The notes beneath the pieces were generated by a model. That model ran no database searches and had not been told where the DNA came from. It worked only from the letters and a program-made list of their open reading frames with translations. A stretch of DNA of 64,000 bases, taken from NCBI GenBank assembly GCA_015178975.1, contig WHVD01000010.1, forward strand, positions 806,001-870,000. The letters are read 5' to 3'. This document shows positions 36,020 to 47,256 of this stretch, in pieces. This DNA is from Hysterangium stoloniferum (lineage: Eukaryota > Basidiomycota > Agaricomycetes > Hysterangiales > Hysterangiaceae). The first letter of the stretch is position 1. Each line of letters opens with the position of its first letter. Both the position numbers and the translations under genes were made by a program.

Positions 36020-36560
36020 CAGATAGAGTCAGGATGTTGGCTTCAGCTTATATGCTGTGCCCCTACACAAACACTCAGAATGTCCTAAATTTCAGAGATG
36101 GGATTTAGGCCAGAAGATTACAGATATTCAGTGTTCCAAAGAGTTCTGAATATTGAGAGTACAGAAACAAGGAAGGAATAAGAAACTAAGTTGATACTGT
36201 ATCAGATCTAAGGTAAAGTACAAATTCACAGAAACTAATACATATAAGTTCTTTTGTTATTGTACTACAAACTAAGATCCCAATAAGATGGATTAGGGAA
36301 ACAGGAATACAACAAGCAAACAAATAAATACTTGTCAGTGGACAAGTTACCAAATCTGGAACAAGGATTGGGTTTAGAAGTACAGGAACTTGAAATGTTC
36401 CATGGACAGAACATGGGTCAGAAGGTACAGATAATCTTGGAAGATTGAATTATCTGGGAATGGGTTGTAATAATTGTGAAGAACCTATAAGCAAGGTGGA
36501 ACACAAAGGAATTCAGACTGAATGGTATTGTGAAGTTAGGTTGAAAAATTCATAAGTGTT
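36020..36560 (-). repeat. LTR family I, copy 1
   Basis: Carries the shared promoter motif (GGCTTCAGCTTATATGCTGT, about 36035-36054) right next to LTR B, then sequence that recurs inverted at 53790-54135 (for example GACAAGTTACCAAATCTGG against TAACTTGTCGACTGACAAG). Confidence 0.7.
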
Positions 36561-36714
36561 GTTTTTTCTTTTCAATTTTATCAAATTTTCAAAAAGGGCT
36601 ACAGAACAAAAGGACAGAGATACCCATAAATCATGTGATTCTCACTGACTCCCAATTGTATTACATCTTAGAGCATGCGTAAGCCCTCATTTCATAACAC
36701 TTCCCAATCATTTC

Positions 36715-37475
36715 TCTTCAATTATGCTGACACATCTCAACCAAACCAGGAGGAGCCCAATAGTGCTGGCCTTTCTTCAACCCACTTTGCAGCCAGTTGT
36801 AGATGTTATAAAGCTATATGATTTGAGCCGATGTCAGAACATATATAGTCACTTTGTATTCTTGACAAGGTCTGCAATTGTCCCCATACATGCATTTAAT
36901 ACATTTTGGGGGGAACTAGCCATGCCTAGAGTAATATCTGAATCATGAATGACACTTGTTTTAAATAAGATGTAATTGAACATCTCAAAAGGGACTCCCC
37001 CGTTGCCATTTCGATACATGTTTTGTTCAGGCTCATCATCCCTTCAGGCCAGTCTTCAATCGACAGCATTCATGATCTTAAAACCAAGGGCCATCATACA
37101 GTGGGAGTCACTGTGTTGTGCCAATTCCTTAAAATAATCCTCTTCCATTGAAAATGTGACACTAAAGCTGTCATAGGTCGAGGATATATAAGAGAGCATA
37201 CAGTCACTTGTCACTGTGGGTGTGAGCTCCACATGTTACATGGGTTGCTGCCATAGATGCATTGAATACACAGGCAGGCACCACCCATGGCCACACTGTC
37301 ACCCATTTATGACGACAATCATTTCAACCTGAATGGGGACAGAGAGTTCTATGGGGGTACATAATTGGAATCAATTTAACAATGAAGGCAATCACTTGTA
37401 ATGATCACTGTGAGCTTCTCTACACTGGTGTTGAATACATTGCAAGCACTACCATGAGATTTAATATACTTTATA
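36715..37475 (-). repeat. Repeat M-D-N, copy 3, D/N part
   Basis: Reverse complement of 40250-41262 without the LTR E insertion found there, so it also gives the empty site for that insertion. About 80 percent alike by eye. Confidence 0.75.
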
Positions 37476-37866
37476 ACTGTATTGGTAAAGTTACCAGGTA
37501 AGCATAGCTCTGGACTGCATTTGTATTATTCATGGCAATGCCACTTCTTGAATATCAGAAATGCCATTTTGCTTTCAACTCTGATGCTCAATAACACCCT
37601 AAATACTATATTTTGGGTGACAATTGTCAAAACTAATATTAGATGCTGTGTGAGCCTTCAGCGGAAGGTGTAAGAAAGTAGCAAGGAAACCAAGTCCACT
37701 GGTCCCTATATAGTTCAAAGAAGGTAAGGGTATTTCACTTACGAAGGCAGGGATGACAAGCTGTGAATCCTGTATAAGCAAAGCCACAAGTCAATAGACA
37801 CTCTGACTGACTGCACTATAAAAGCCCAGCACCATTTTCTAGTGTCAGTACAACTGCTATGCACAA

Positions 37867-38788
37867 ATGGCTGCTGTCAACGAGACAACTCTGGGGAACC
37901 ATGAGGAAATGGTTCAGACCTACCTTGAAGGTGTGGAGGAACTGCCCTTAGTTTCCCTAGGTGTATTGAGTTCAGAGCAACGGGACCAGATCATTAAGAT
38001 GGGGACGAGACAGATGTTCAGGGAGAAGCTTCGAGAACGATGGGTTTGTAACGAACCTGGCCATGATTTGTGTTATTGGGCTCCCAATGATGAGCAGCAC
38101 ATACAGCTATCTGCAAACCATATAGAGGTCTGGGTTCACAAGTTGGTGAGTAAAGTATAATGCTATGTCCATGTGATCTGTGTCACATGCTGTAATCCTG
38201 GTGCCCCCAGTCTTACACACGGACCCTTTAGTTTTACATTCTCATTTCAATTAACACATGATTGCATAATCACCGTGTTGCACCATATAAGTAGCCAGGA
38301 AGTTTTCAGGAACTTAGATCTTACCATACGCTGCACTTGCCTGTATCTTGTTCTGCTCTGGACAATACACCATGGTCCTGTCAACTTGTGTGACTGCCAG
38401 TGATCCCAATTGATGATGGGATTACACATGCAGTACATTTCAGTGTCAAGGAGAAATGACTGACCATGACCCACCCACTGTTGTTCAGATATTCACCAAT
38501 ACAACATGCAACCTCAGCCCATATCATAGTCATGATGAGGACTGGGGAATGATCTCACCGAGTCTTGTGACATCTTCAAGTATTGAAATTGGCCCTGGGT
38601 ACTACTATGGAGTTGGTTTGGAAAGGGTTGGGATCAAAGTCCTTCACAGTGCAAAGAAAGCTTCGCTGATGGCAAAGTTGACAATATACAGGCAAATCGT
38701 GGGTCAATTGTCTCAAGATGATGGTGTCTTTAGCAAGTTTTTACACAAGCAACAAGTGATCACCAGTGTTGTTGTTATTCCCAATTGA
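37867..38788 (+). CDS. Third member of the C-H-C motif family, intron carries an LTR; 3' end unclear
   Basis: Exon 1, 37867-38145 (93 codons), reads MAAVNETTLGNHEEMV ... RERWVCNEPGHDLCYWAPND, IQLSANHIEVWVHKL. Exon 2 starts at 38444 with CQGEMTDHDPP and runs open to 38786. The joined W-V-H-K-L-C-Q-G and DPP match the W..L..G..T..PP part of the tandem genes at 4709 and 8636. The intron (38146-38443) holds a 236-bp LTR with TSD; without it the intron would be 57 bp, normal here. After 38788 the likely continuation (VDAGSLSWVPFVRQSK) is in another frame, so the gene is truncated or has another intron. A fourth, shorter copy is at 45629. Confidence 0.6.
38191..38426. repeat. Solo LTR-like element family E, copy 2, in an intron, TSD CATGC
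   Basis: 236 bp, TGTAATCCTGG to GGGATTACA (8-bp inverted ends), flanked by CATGC at 38186-38190 and 38427-38431. Confidence 0.92.
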
Positions 38789-38953
38789 TGTGGATGCTGG
38801 TTCATTGTCTTGGGTGCCTTTTGTCAGGCAGTCCAAGACATTTCATGATTCACCTCAATGTGCCACTCCCAATAGCAAGTATCACATTGCTGAGCTTTGA
38901 TGTGCATGTCAATGAGAGTAGTCAGCTTGCCATCACCTCAACAGATGTTGTCC
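38789..38953. other. Possible continuation of the third family member
   Basis: Protein-like in a shifted frame (see 37867) but no defined exon. Confidence 0.3.
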
Positions 38954-39376
38954 TTAAGATGAGATATAGAACCTATGGCATAGGGCAAAATTGCCCCAGT
39001 TGACAAGAGTGGCTAGGGAGTTGAACTGGACAATGTATTCAGTGATCTGCTGGCTGTCCTTCATCTTAATATTGGCTAGAGTAGCTTCAGCATTGCCAAC
39101 AGCATTGTGAGGCCCAAAATTAAGTCTGATTTCTGTAATGAAGGATGAGTAGCTGTTGAACCAGCTGGGTTGATAGTATTCAGGGTTATTGAATAAAGGT
39201 TCAAACCAATTCATGGCAGTGCCCCAAAGAAATGATAAGGCAAATATAACCTTGCTTCTGTCAGTGGCAAATTTGTCAGACCAGTCATTGAAGTTTAAAT
39301 TGCATTGCATAAGAAATGGTTGCAATTTTTCAGTGTCAATTCCATGAAGAACATCAGGTTTTTTAACCTTGGCATG
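38954..39376 (-). pseudogene. Family G gag, C-terminal side of a split gene
   Basis: The minus strand is open for about 140 codons: HAKVKKPDVLHGIDTEKLQP, FLMQCNLNFNDWSDKFATD, WFEPLFNNPEY, ITEYIVQFNSLATLVNWG. The gag starts exactly at the histidine where the 25278 fragment stops and is here preceded by LTR A sequence. Confidence 0.88.
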
Positions 39377-39881
39377 CGAGCGCACACGAAGGCAGATGGG
39401 GGGGTTCTTAGTATGGGACTGTTACAGACATATGAGGGTATTCTGAGTCGATATTCTGATTGCCTAGTAACTACAACTACAGCGGGTTCATATACAAGTA
39501 ACAGGCGTCTAGAAAATACTAATGGGGAGAAGGGCAGAAAATGGCATTAACAATAAGCTTGACTAGGAATGGGAAGTTTATGATTAGTTCGGAGGCCGAT
39601 GATAACCAAGAGTGGGATTATGATAAAAGGAAATAGTTCAAGGACTACAAATATAGATAGACATATGTGAAACATAAGATTGAACGCATCAACATAATAA
39701 AAGGGACGTATCAAAAGTTTGACCAGACAATACGAGTTATTTTGACGTGGGCGTAAATGGAGTTTGATCTTCGTGAAAACATACGTCAGCTTCGGGACCA
39801 ATGGTTTCCGAGATGGTGACTTGAAACGTTGATAAGTGGCAGTAACCTCGGGACCAATAGGGTTGCAACACGGTCGTAACA
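39377..39881 (-). repeat. LTR family A, 5' part of a split copy (505 bp)
   Basis: On the minus strand it starts TGTTACGACCGTG at 39881 and breaks off at 39377. Outer flank in LTR orientation is CTGTT, against CCGTT beyond the other half at 25494, which is a target duplication with one CG-to-TG change. Confidence 0.88.
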
Positions 39882-41262
39882 AACAGGAGTTAGTCTCTCT
39901 ATTGAGATGTTTCGATTAACGGTATTCCTCATTGCTGCCTTAAAGGAAAAATAGCCGTCCTGTCTGAACTGACTGAATAAGGTCACTCGACGACCTTACA
40001 GTCGTCATGGGTATTCTTCATCTCTTAGTTGATAGGTAATTCCACCTGAAATGACCACGAGCTACCTTTCTCTTATCCAAAGTGAAAGCTTGCGACATGT
40101 GAAGAAGTGCTGGTGTCTTGATCGTGGTGTTGTCCATTGGTTTGGCCTGGCTTCCTGTTCTCCCAAACAAATGACACGAGAATAACGGTGGGACCGCCTT
40201 CTTTGAGACGTCCTAGTGGCATACTATTAAAATTGTTCTCACTAAATATGCGATGTGATTTCGGCGACGGGTGGTCCTCAGAATATATTCAACACCAGTC
40301 TAGAGAACCTTGCAGCGATCATTACAAGTGACTATCATCCTTGTACATTTTGTCAAATTATGTAGTTTCATATAACTCTCAAGCCCGCGCTCTGTCCGGA
40401 ATGATTGTCATTTATAAATGGGATGTCAGTCTAACCATGGGTGCCCCAACTGTATTCAATGCGTGCAACATGCAGAGCTCGCGGCAATGATGAAAAGTGA
40501 CTGTATGCATTCTTATATTTGATCGACCTATGGCAGCTGTATTGTCAATTTTTCAATGGAAGAGCATTCATTTAAGGAATTCGCACAACAGATTGACTTG
40601 CTTGGTGTGAAGGCTCTCGATTTTAAGATCGTGGATCTTGTTGATTGAACACTAGCCTGATGGAATCTCATTGTCAATGAGATCACTGGTGGTCACACAA
40701 GTTGACAGGACCACGGTGTAATGTCTAGAACCGAGATGGGATACAGGAGGTTACAGCGTACAGTAAGGTAAGAGAGAGAAAAGTACCTAGGCTATATACA
40801 TCTATGATGTGGTCACATGCCAGAAAAAAAGGAGTGGAACAAAGGAAACAAGAAACAAAGGGTGAACACATAACAAAGGAGTGAACACGTAACAGCAACA
40901 ATGAGTGAAAGCGTAAGACTGGGGCGCCAGGCTTACACCTGAAGGTATGATCGGCCTGAACGAGACGTCTATCGAAATGGTGATGGGGGAGCCATTTTTC
41001 AAATCTCCATTGATATTTTATTTAAAACGAGGGTTGTTGATGATTGGGATGTTTGTCTGGCCAAAGCTGGTGCCCCAAAATGTATTCAACGCATGTATGA
41101 GTACACACTGCAGAGATCGCGGCGATGGTAAAAAGTGACTATATGCGCTCTTACATTGGCTCAAACTATATAGCTTAATACATTTCTGCAAATCTGGTCG
41201 CAAAGTGAATTAATTAAAGGGGATTGTGCTCCTCCTGGTTTGATTGAGATGTATCGGCATTA
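39882..41262 (+). repeat. Repeat M-D-N, copy 1, D/N part
   Basis: Direct match to 44647-45385 over its first 700 bp (AGGTCACTCGACGACCTTAC, CCCAAACAAATGACACGAG and more), then to the inverted copy at 36715. Interrupted by LTR E at 40661. No clear gene. Confidence 0.8.
40661..40937. repeat. Solo LTR-like element family E, copy 1, TSD CCTGA
   Basis: 277 bp, TGGAATCTC to GGCTTACA on the plus strand (minus orientation: TGTAAGCC to GAGATTCCA), flanked by CCTGA at 40656-40660 and 40938-40942. It contains a hairpin at its left end (ATCTCATTG and CAATGAGAT). Confidence 0.9.
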
Positions 41263-42630
41263 TTGAAGAGACATTATTAAGAAGTGTATCCAATTGATGG
41301 CGCAAGACCTTTGTCAGGGCAACTATGTTCCTCCAACACTGATATATAAGGGTCTAATTAGACCCCAACCGACACACGAGTGGAAGGTGTGGCGACCACG
41401 CAAAGGAAGGAACGCGCAGCGAAATTTAAATCAAGAAAGGAACAGATGAATTGGTGATTGGTCGAGGTGCACATCATGTCACAATGTGGGAAAAGAGAAA
41501 CGAGCATGGGGATGGTTACGAGGCTGCGTACTGTGGTGCATGCGGATTCAGGCTCAGAAGATGCAGCTATTAGCTTCAGAGTCAACTGGATTATTCTTTC
41601 GCCAGACTCCAGGAGATACGAATCAAGACTTTTGTGGGTCAGAATTAGACTGGTACGAAAGTTTCATAGGTGGAGGTAAGACGGCGCAGGCATGTAAAAT
41701 ATTGTGAACGTACAGTACGATTGGCCCAATGAACGAAGAAATCACATTCAGCTCGTTGATGTGATCGGTGAGAAGCGTGCTTTCGTTAAAGAAGATTTGC
41801 AAGTAGTAAATATTCCCCCGCAATAATTTGATGTCTCCCAATGAAGATAAAGTGACAATGACGCTATATGCACATTCATCTCATCCAATATAACCCTCAA
41901 TGCCACTGCAGCAATATCTCGAAACGATGCATCTTGGGGAATACAACACACGAGAAGCCGTATAGGATGTTCAGATAAGGAAATTAGTTCCGATGACATT
42001 GTCTGTTATGCTTTTGGTGGGAAAATCATTTAAAGCTACACTATAAGATTAGGCGTCATAGCAAGATGGGACATGTACGTACATTCTCGGTATTGTTGGA
42101 ATTGGTGATGAAACCACCCTTTTCTTAGGGGCAGTTCACCTATTTCTTCACTTTTTCATAGGAGGATGCTAATTGTGGACCATGTTTTTGGAGGTTAATA
42201 CATGCCAGAACCAGTGTACACCTAAACTAGCATCCTACCTACTATGTCAGAAGGTGATTCACTAACTGACACATTGATTGAGACATAAATACTTATATTA
42301 CAAGACTATTACCACCTTGTTGATTGTGTATTACAATAAGCCAACTCATACTATTTTTAATAGGTATGATTTGAGATGTAATGGTGTATAAAATCTGCAA
42401 TCTCACGTCGGACGGCTCAACATTCAAGATGGAGTGCTCCAGTGCAGGGCTGCCACTCCGTTGTGAGAGAGGAAGTTGGGGTTGGGGCTGGGGCCGAGGG
42501 TGTTGGTCGAAGCTGCTTCCCTTCACTTGTTTAAACCCATGACCGATATGCCAGCTGTACGCTGCCCATCCATATTGTACTGGGTGCTAGACTGGGATAG
42601 CACAGACTCAGTACCTGACATCGACGACAA
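41263..42630. other. Gene-poor stretch; possible decayed minus-strand gene 41358-41999
   Basis: Several minus frames look protein-like (SSELISLSEHPIRLLVCC, SSFIGPIVLYVHN, IPMLVSLFPHCDMM) but shift frame repeatedly and have no start or clear introns. I do not recognise the product. 42000-42630 shows nothing. Confidence 0.35.
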
Positions 42631-42635
42631 TGATA

Positions 42636-43585
42636 TGAGCGGCGGCGATGATAGTGGGCAGCGGCGGCGATGATAGTGGGCAGCGGGGGCGATGGTAGTG
42701 GGCAGCGGCAGCGATGATAGTGGGCAGCGGCGGCGATGATAGTGGGCAGCGGCGGCGATGATAGTGGGAAGCGGCGGCGATGATAGTGGGCAGCAGCGGC
42801 GATGATAGTGGGCAGCAGCGGCGATGATAGTGGGCAGCGGCGGCGATGATAGTGGGAAGCGGCGGCGATGATAGGGGAAGCGGCGGCGATGATAGTGGGC
42901 AGCGGCGGCGATGATAGTGGGCAGCGGCGGCGATGATAGTGGGCAGCGGCGGCGATGATAGTGGGCAGCGGCGGCGATGATAGTGGGAAGCGGCGGCGAT
43001 GATAGTGGGCAGCAGCGGCGATGATAGTGGGCAGCAGCGGCGATGATAGTGGGCAGCAGCGGCGATGATAGTGGGCAGCGGCGGCGATGATAGTGGGAAG
43101 CGGCGGCGATGATAGGGGAAGCGGCGGCGATGATAGTGGGCAGCGGCGGCGATGATAGTGGGCAGCGGCGGCGATGATAGTGGGCAGCAGCGGCGATGAT
43201 AGTGGGCAGCAGCGGCGATGATAGTGGGCAGCAGCGGCGATGATAGTGGGCAGCGGCGGCGATGATAGTGGGCAGCGGCGGCGATGATAGTGGGCAGCAG
43301 CGGCGATGATAGTGGGCAGCAGCGGCGATGATAGTGGGCAGCAGCGGCGATGATAGTGGGCAGCGGCGGCGATGATAGTGGGCAGCGGCGGCGATGATAG
43401 TGGGCAGCGGCGGCGATGATAGTGGGCAGCGGTGGCAATGATAGTGGGCAGCGGCGGCGATGATAGTGGGCAGCAGCGGCGATGATAGTGGGCAGTGGCA
43501 GTGATGATAGTGGGCAGTGGCAGCGATGATAGTGGGCAGCGGCGGCGATGATAGTGCGCAGTGGCGGCGATGATAGTGCGCAGGC
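42636..43585. repeat. 22-bp minisatellite, about 43 copies
   Basis: Unit GATGATAGTGGGCAGCGGCG plus GC (22 bp) with variants (GGGAAGCGG, GGGCAGCAGCGG, a 21-bp form with GATAGGGGAAG). Because 22 is not a multiple of 3, every frame cycles through three phases and stays open, which creates the artificial long frames over 42531-43709. A variant block recurs about 245 bp apart (42852 and 43097), showing higher-order duplication. Confidence 0.95.
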
Positions 43586-43769
43586 CAAATATCTCTAATG
43601 CACTCCCGTTTCTTCTTACCACCATCAACCTATAATTCACATTCATCGCGATATCACGTCCCCCAATATTTTCTGAAACAAAACCAGGTGCAGTTCTCAC
43701 AAATACCAATTGGGAACTCTAGCCAACTAGCGCTTTATTTTGCAAATACATTCATCTTAGGTTTCTTTT

Positions 43770-45385
43770 AGGATCTTCTTGCAGATTTTAATCAACTGTT
43801 ATGCAATTCCACTTAGAACATTGATAACCATGCATATTTCAACATCCTCATGAAAGCTACCAAAAATGATCTCTAACAACCCCGAAATGTGGCATATAGT
43901 GTACCAAGGTTTATGTCCTGGAATGCCAACTGGACGCACAAAGGAGAAATTTTGAAATTGTCCGAGACGCATATATACACTCATTTCATTTTTTATGCAG
44001 AGATCTGCTTGTCACATTAAAACCTATGCTACAAAGTCAGCCAAGTGTTGCTTCCACACAAGCTAAAACATCTGGGAAGCTCGCCGGTCCTCTCTCACCT
44101 GCAAAATCAAGTCAAGCGGACTTTCTAATATCAAGTTCTGGACGTGAAGCGATTGGCAGAACTTCATGAAGAATTGCATCGAGCACGGGACTTAAAACGT
44201 TTGGTTTTGTGTGTGACATATGAGGAGGGTCAGGCACTCGAAGGCAGTCTGATCAGTGCATGACTGACCATGCGAAGCAATTGTGGAACTCACTGCATGC
44301 GGCGAAATAAGACCCAGAAGGTTGGAATGCGGTTGCGAGTGAGTATTTTAGAAAAAATATGTGGACCGAATTTTGGTGGTGCGAGGGTGATTGGCAGGTT
44401 CAGGCATTTGCGACGGTGCAGTATCCAGACTGGGTTGGTCAAACTCGGAAATCAAGTGAAATTCTCATATGTAGTCCCCTGCACTGATATCATTGACCCC
44501 ACCAGTGATGAGCCTTCTAGTTTATCCAATGCCAGTTCTTCATCATACTTACCTCCATCTATAGACGGACATTGCAAGCTTTCCATTGCAACTGGCAACC
44601 CCATTGTTCCACAAAATTATTACCAAGGACACTTTCAAGAACGGTAGCGACTCTCTCTATCGAGACGTTTCGCGATTTAATGTATTCCTCATTACTCCCT
44701 TAAAATAAAAATAACCTAGTTCTGTCTGTACCAACCGAATGAGGTCACTCGACGACCTTACAGTCGTCGTGGGTATTCTTCAGCTCTTAGTTGATAGGCG
44801 ATTCCATCTGAAATCACCACGATCTACCTTTCTCTTATCCAAGATGAAAGCTCACGACATGTGGAGAAGTGTCGGGATCCCGATTATGGTGTTGTCCATT
44901 GGGTTGGCCCGGCTTCCTGTTCTCCCAAACAAATGACACGAGAATAACGGCCGGGTCGCCGTATTTGAGATGTCCTAGTGATATTCTATTGAAATTTTTC
45001 TTGCTAAATATGTGATGTGATTTCAGCGACGGGTGGTCCTTGGAATATATTCAACATTGGTCTAGAGAACCTCGTAGCGATCATTTCAAGTGACAATCTT
45101 CGCTTCTACATTTTGTCAAATTATGTAGTTTCGTACAACTTTCAAGTCCGCATTCTGTTTGAAATGATTGTCATTTATAAATGGGATGTCAGTTTAACCA
45201 CGAGTAGTGCCCAACTGTATTGAATGCATGTATCGGATCAATGCATGCAACATGCAGAGGTCCCGGCAATGATGAAAAATGACTTTATGCGCTCTTATAT
45301 TTGATCGACCTATGGCAGCTGTATTGTCAAGTTTTCAATGGAAGAGCACTAATCTAAGGAATTCGCGCAACAGATTGAGATAGTT
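43770..45385 (+). repeat. Repeat M-D-N, copy 2, M and D contiguous
   Basis: M (43770-44646) matches 25494-26280 inverted; D (44647-45385) matches 39882-40600 directly. The M-D junction at 44642-44647 (AACGGTAG) is the uninterrupted form of the site where copy 1 carries LTR A. M contains a 125-codon plus frame (44270-44647) and, on the minus strand, fragments of the same unrecognised gene as at 25818. Confidence 0.85.
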
Positions 45386-45629
45386 GTATGTACTGCTTGT
45401 CATCGGGGGCCCGATAACATAAATCATGGCCGGGTTCGTTACAACCCCATCGTTCTCGAAGTTTCTCCCTGAATATCTCTCTCATCCCCGTTCTAATGAT
45501 CTGGTCCCGTTGCTCTGAGCTCAATACACCTGGGGAAACAAAGGGTAGTAGCTTCTCAACGCCTTCAATGTAGGTCTGAAGCGTTGCCTCCTCGTGATTC
45601 CCCAGAGTTGTCTCGTTGAAAGGAAACAT
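45386..45629 (-). pseudogene. Fourth, truncated member of the C-H-C motif family
   Basis: Minus frame: FNETTLGNHEEATLQTYIEG, VLSSEQRDQIIRTGMREIF, REKLRERWGCNEPGHDLCYR and APDDKQYIQLS, then it runs into repeat D. No ATG in a good place and no second exon. About 80 percent identical to the N-terminus at 37867; similarity continues through its upstream region to about 46080. Confidence 0.8.
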
Positions 45630-46090
45630 TTGAGTGTAGCAGCCGCATATTCATTAGAAGGAGGTGCCGGGCTTTTATGGCGCAGTCTGTCGGAGTCTTC
45701 TATTGACTTGTGGCTTTGCTTGCACAGGGTTCACAGCATGTCATCCCTGCCTTCGTAAGCGAAAGCCCCTCACCTTCTTTGAACTATATAGGACCCAGTG
45801 GACTTGGTTACCTTGCTACTTTCTTACGCCTTCCGCTGAAGGCTCACACAGCATCTAATAATAGTTTTGACAATTGTCACCACATGATATAGTATTTAAG
45901 GCGTTATTGAGCGTCAAAGTTGAAACCAAAACGGCTTTTCTAATATTCGAGGAGTGGCGTTGCCATGAATAATACAAATGCAGTCCAGAGGCATGCTTAC
46001 CTGTTGCGGCTTTCAACTTGGCATAGTGGCAACCTGGAACTTTTTTTGGCAGGACTGCGCACTGCCTGTTTAATTTTATCAACCTTTCAA
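45630..46090 (-). repeat. Duplicated 5' flank of the family member
   Basis: Reverse-complement match to 37480-37866 (GGCTTTGCTT, TTCACAGC, CCTTCCGCTGAAGGCTCACA). It probably contains the promoter of the gene copies. Confidence 0.7.
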
Positions 46091-46244
46091 TGAGGAGAAA
46101 CCCAGGGCAAGTGATAGTCTAGTCGGGTTAATGGTAAGCGACGTGATTCTCTCCTTCACCCTTGCCATATTAATCGGCTTAAATTTTGTGCAACGTCTGA
46201 GCAAGACAAAGAGTGACGTAAGACCAAAGTTCTCATTGTAGATT

Positions 46245-47256
46245 TAGTAACTAATGCGCTACTTTTTTATATATTCATCTGACTAATAGACACGAAGTAG
46301 TGACAGCTCTAACCCCAGTCGTCTGCATGAGTCGAAGATGGACCGCGCGAACTACGCAAATCATACACCTGCGGGAGCGCCAATTAACAGCACAAGGTTC
46401 CCGATCCCATGAACATTCATGAATTTTTTATTAACATGAATCGCAAAGCTCAATGGTCTTCCCAGACCATGCCGGTGGTATGCATATTTCCGTGGGCGAT
46501 ACTTACATTTCGTCGACATGGAGCAATCCTCCGCACTATCCATCGGCTCTCCCTGGGGCGCTGCATCACGGAGAAGTCCAAATCACTCGGTATGTTTCCG
46601 TCTATGTCTCGCAGTATCACCCAGTTGAATTCCTACAGTCTCAATCCAGGTTACTACGAGACGCAAAGCACATCAACTGGCTTATTGAAAGCACTGGATA
46701 ACACTCTGGTCGGCATTTTATAATGAAATCTATAACAAATCACTATTAACCCAAATACCCAAAAAATATCCTTATAAAACAAATACATTCCACTGACTAG
46801 AGATTTATCCGGCACTTTTAATAAGTTTGTTGATGTGCTTTGCATCTTGTAGTAACCTGGATTGAGACTGTAGGAATTCAACTAGGTGATACTGTGAGAC
46901 ATAGATGGAAACCTACTGAGTGATTTGGACTTCTCCATGATACAGCCCCCCAGGGAGAGCTGATGGATAGTGTGGAGGATTGGTCAGTGTCAACGATATG
47001 TAATTATCCCCCATGGAAATTGTACATGCCACAGGCGTAGTCTGGGGAGACCATTAAGCTGTGTGATTCACGTTAATAAAAATTCCACGGGATCGGGAAC
47101 CTTGTGCTGTTAATTGGCACTCCCGCAGGTATGTATGATTTGCAAGTTCACGCGGTCCATCTTCGACTCATGCAGACGACTGGGGTTAGAGCTGTCACTA
47201 CTTCGTGTCTATTAGTCAGATGAATATATAAAAAAGTAGCGCATTAGTTACTAATC
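46245..47256. repeat. 1-kb palindrome (two 455-bp arms, about 100-bp spacer)
   Basis: Left arm 46245-46700 and right arm 46800-47256 are inverted copies; the outermost 200 bp are almost identical (AGTAACTAATGCGCTACTTT, GACACGAAGTAGTGACAGC). Differences further in are mostly CG in the left arm against TG or CA in the right. The spacer matches 26900-27005. A plus frame of the left arm (46453-46701) is protein-like but unrecognised. Confidence 0.9.

Noticed and set aside
42636-43585. CRISPR-like array
   Set aside because: Direct tandem units with no unique spacers, in a eukaryotic window.
42531-43709. Long minus-strand frames of 392 and 326 codons (His/Pro/Ser/Ala repeats)
   Set aside because: They are produced by the 22-bp minisatellite, which is open in every phase; no unique coding sequence on either side supports a gene.
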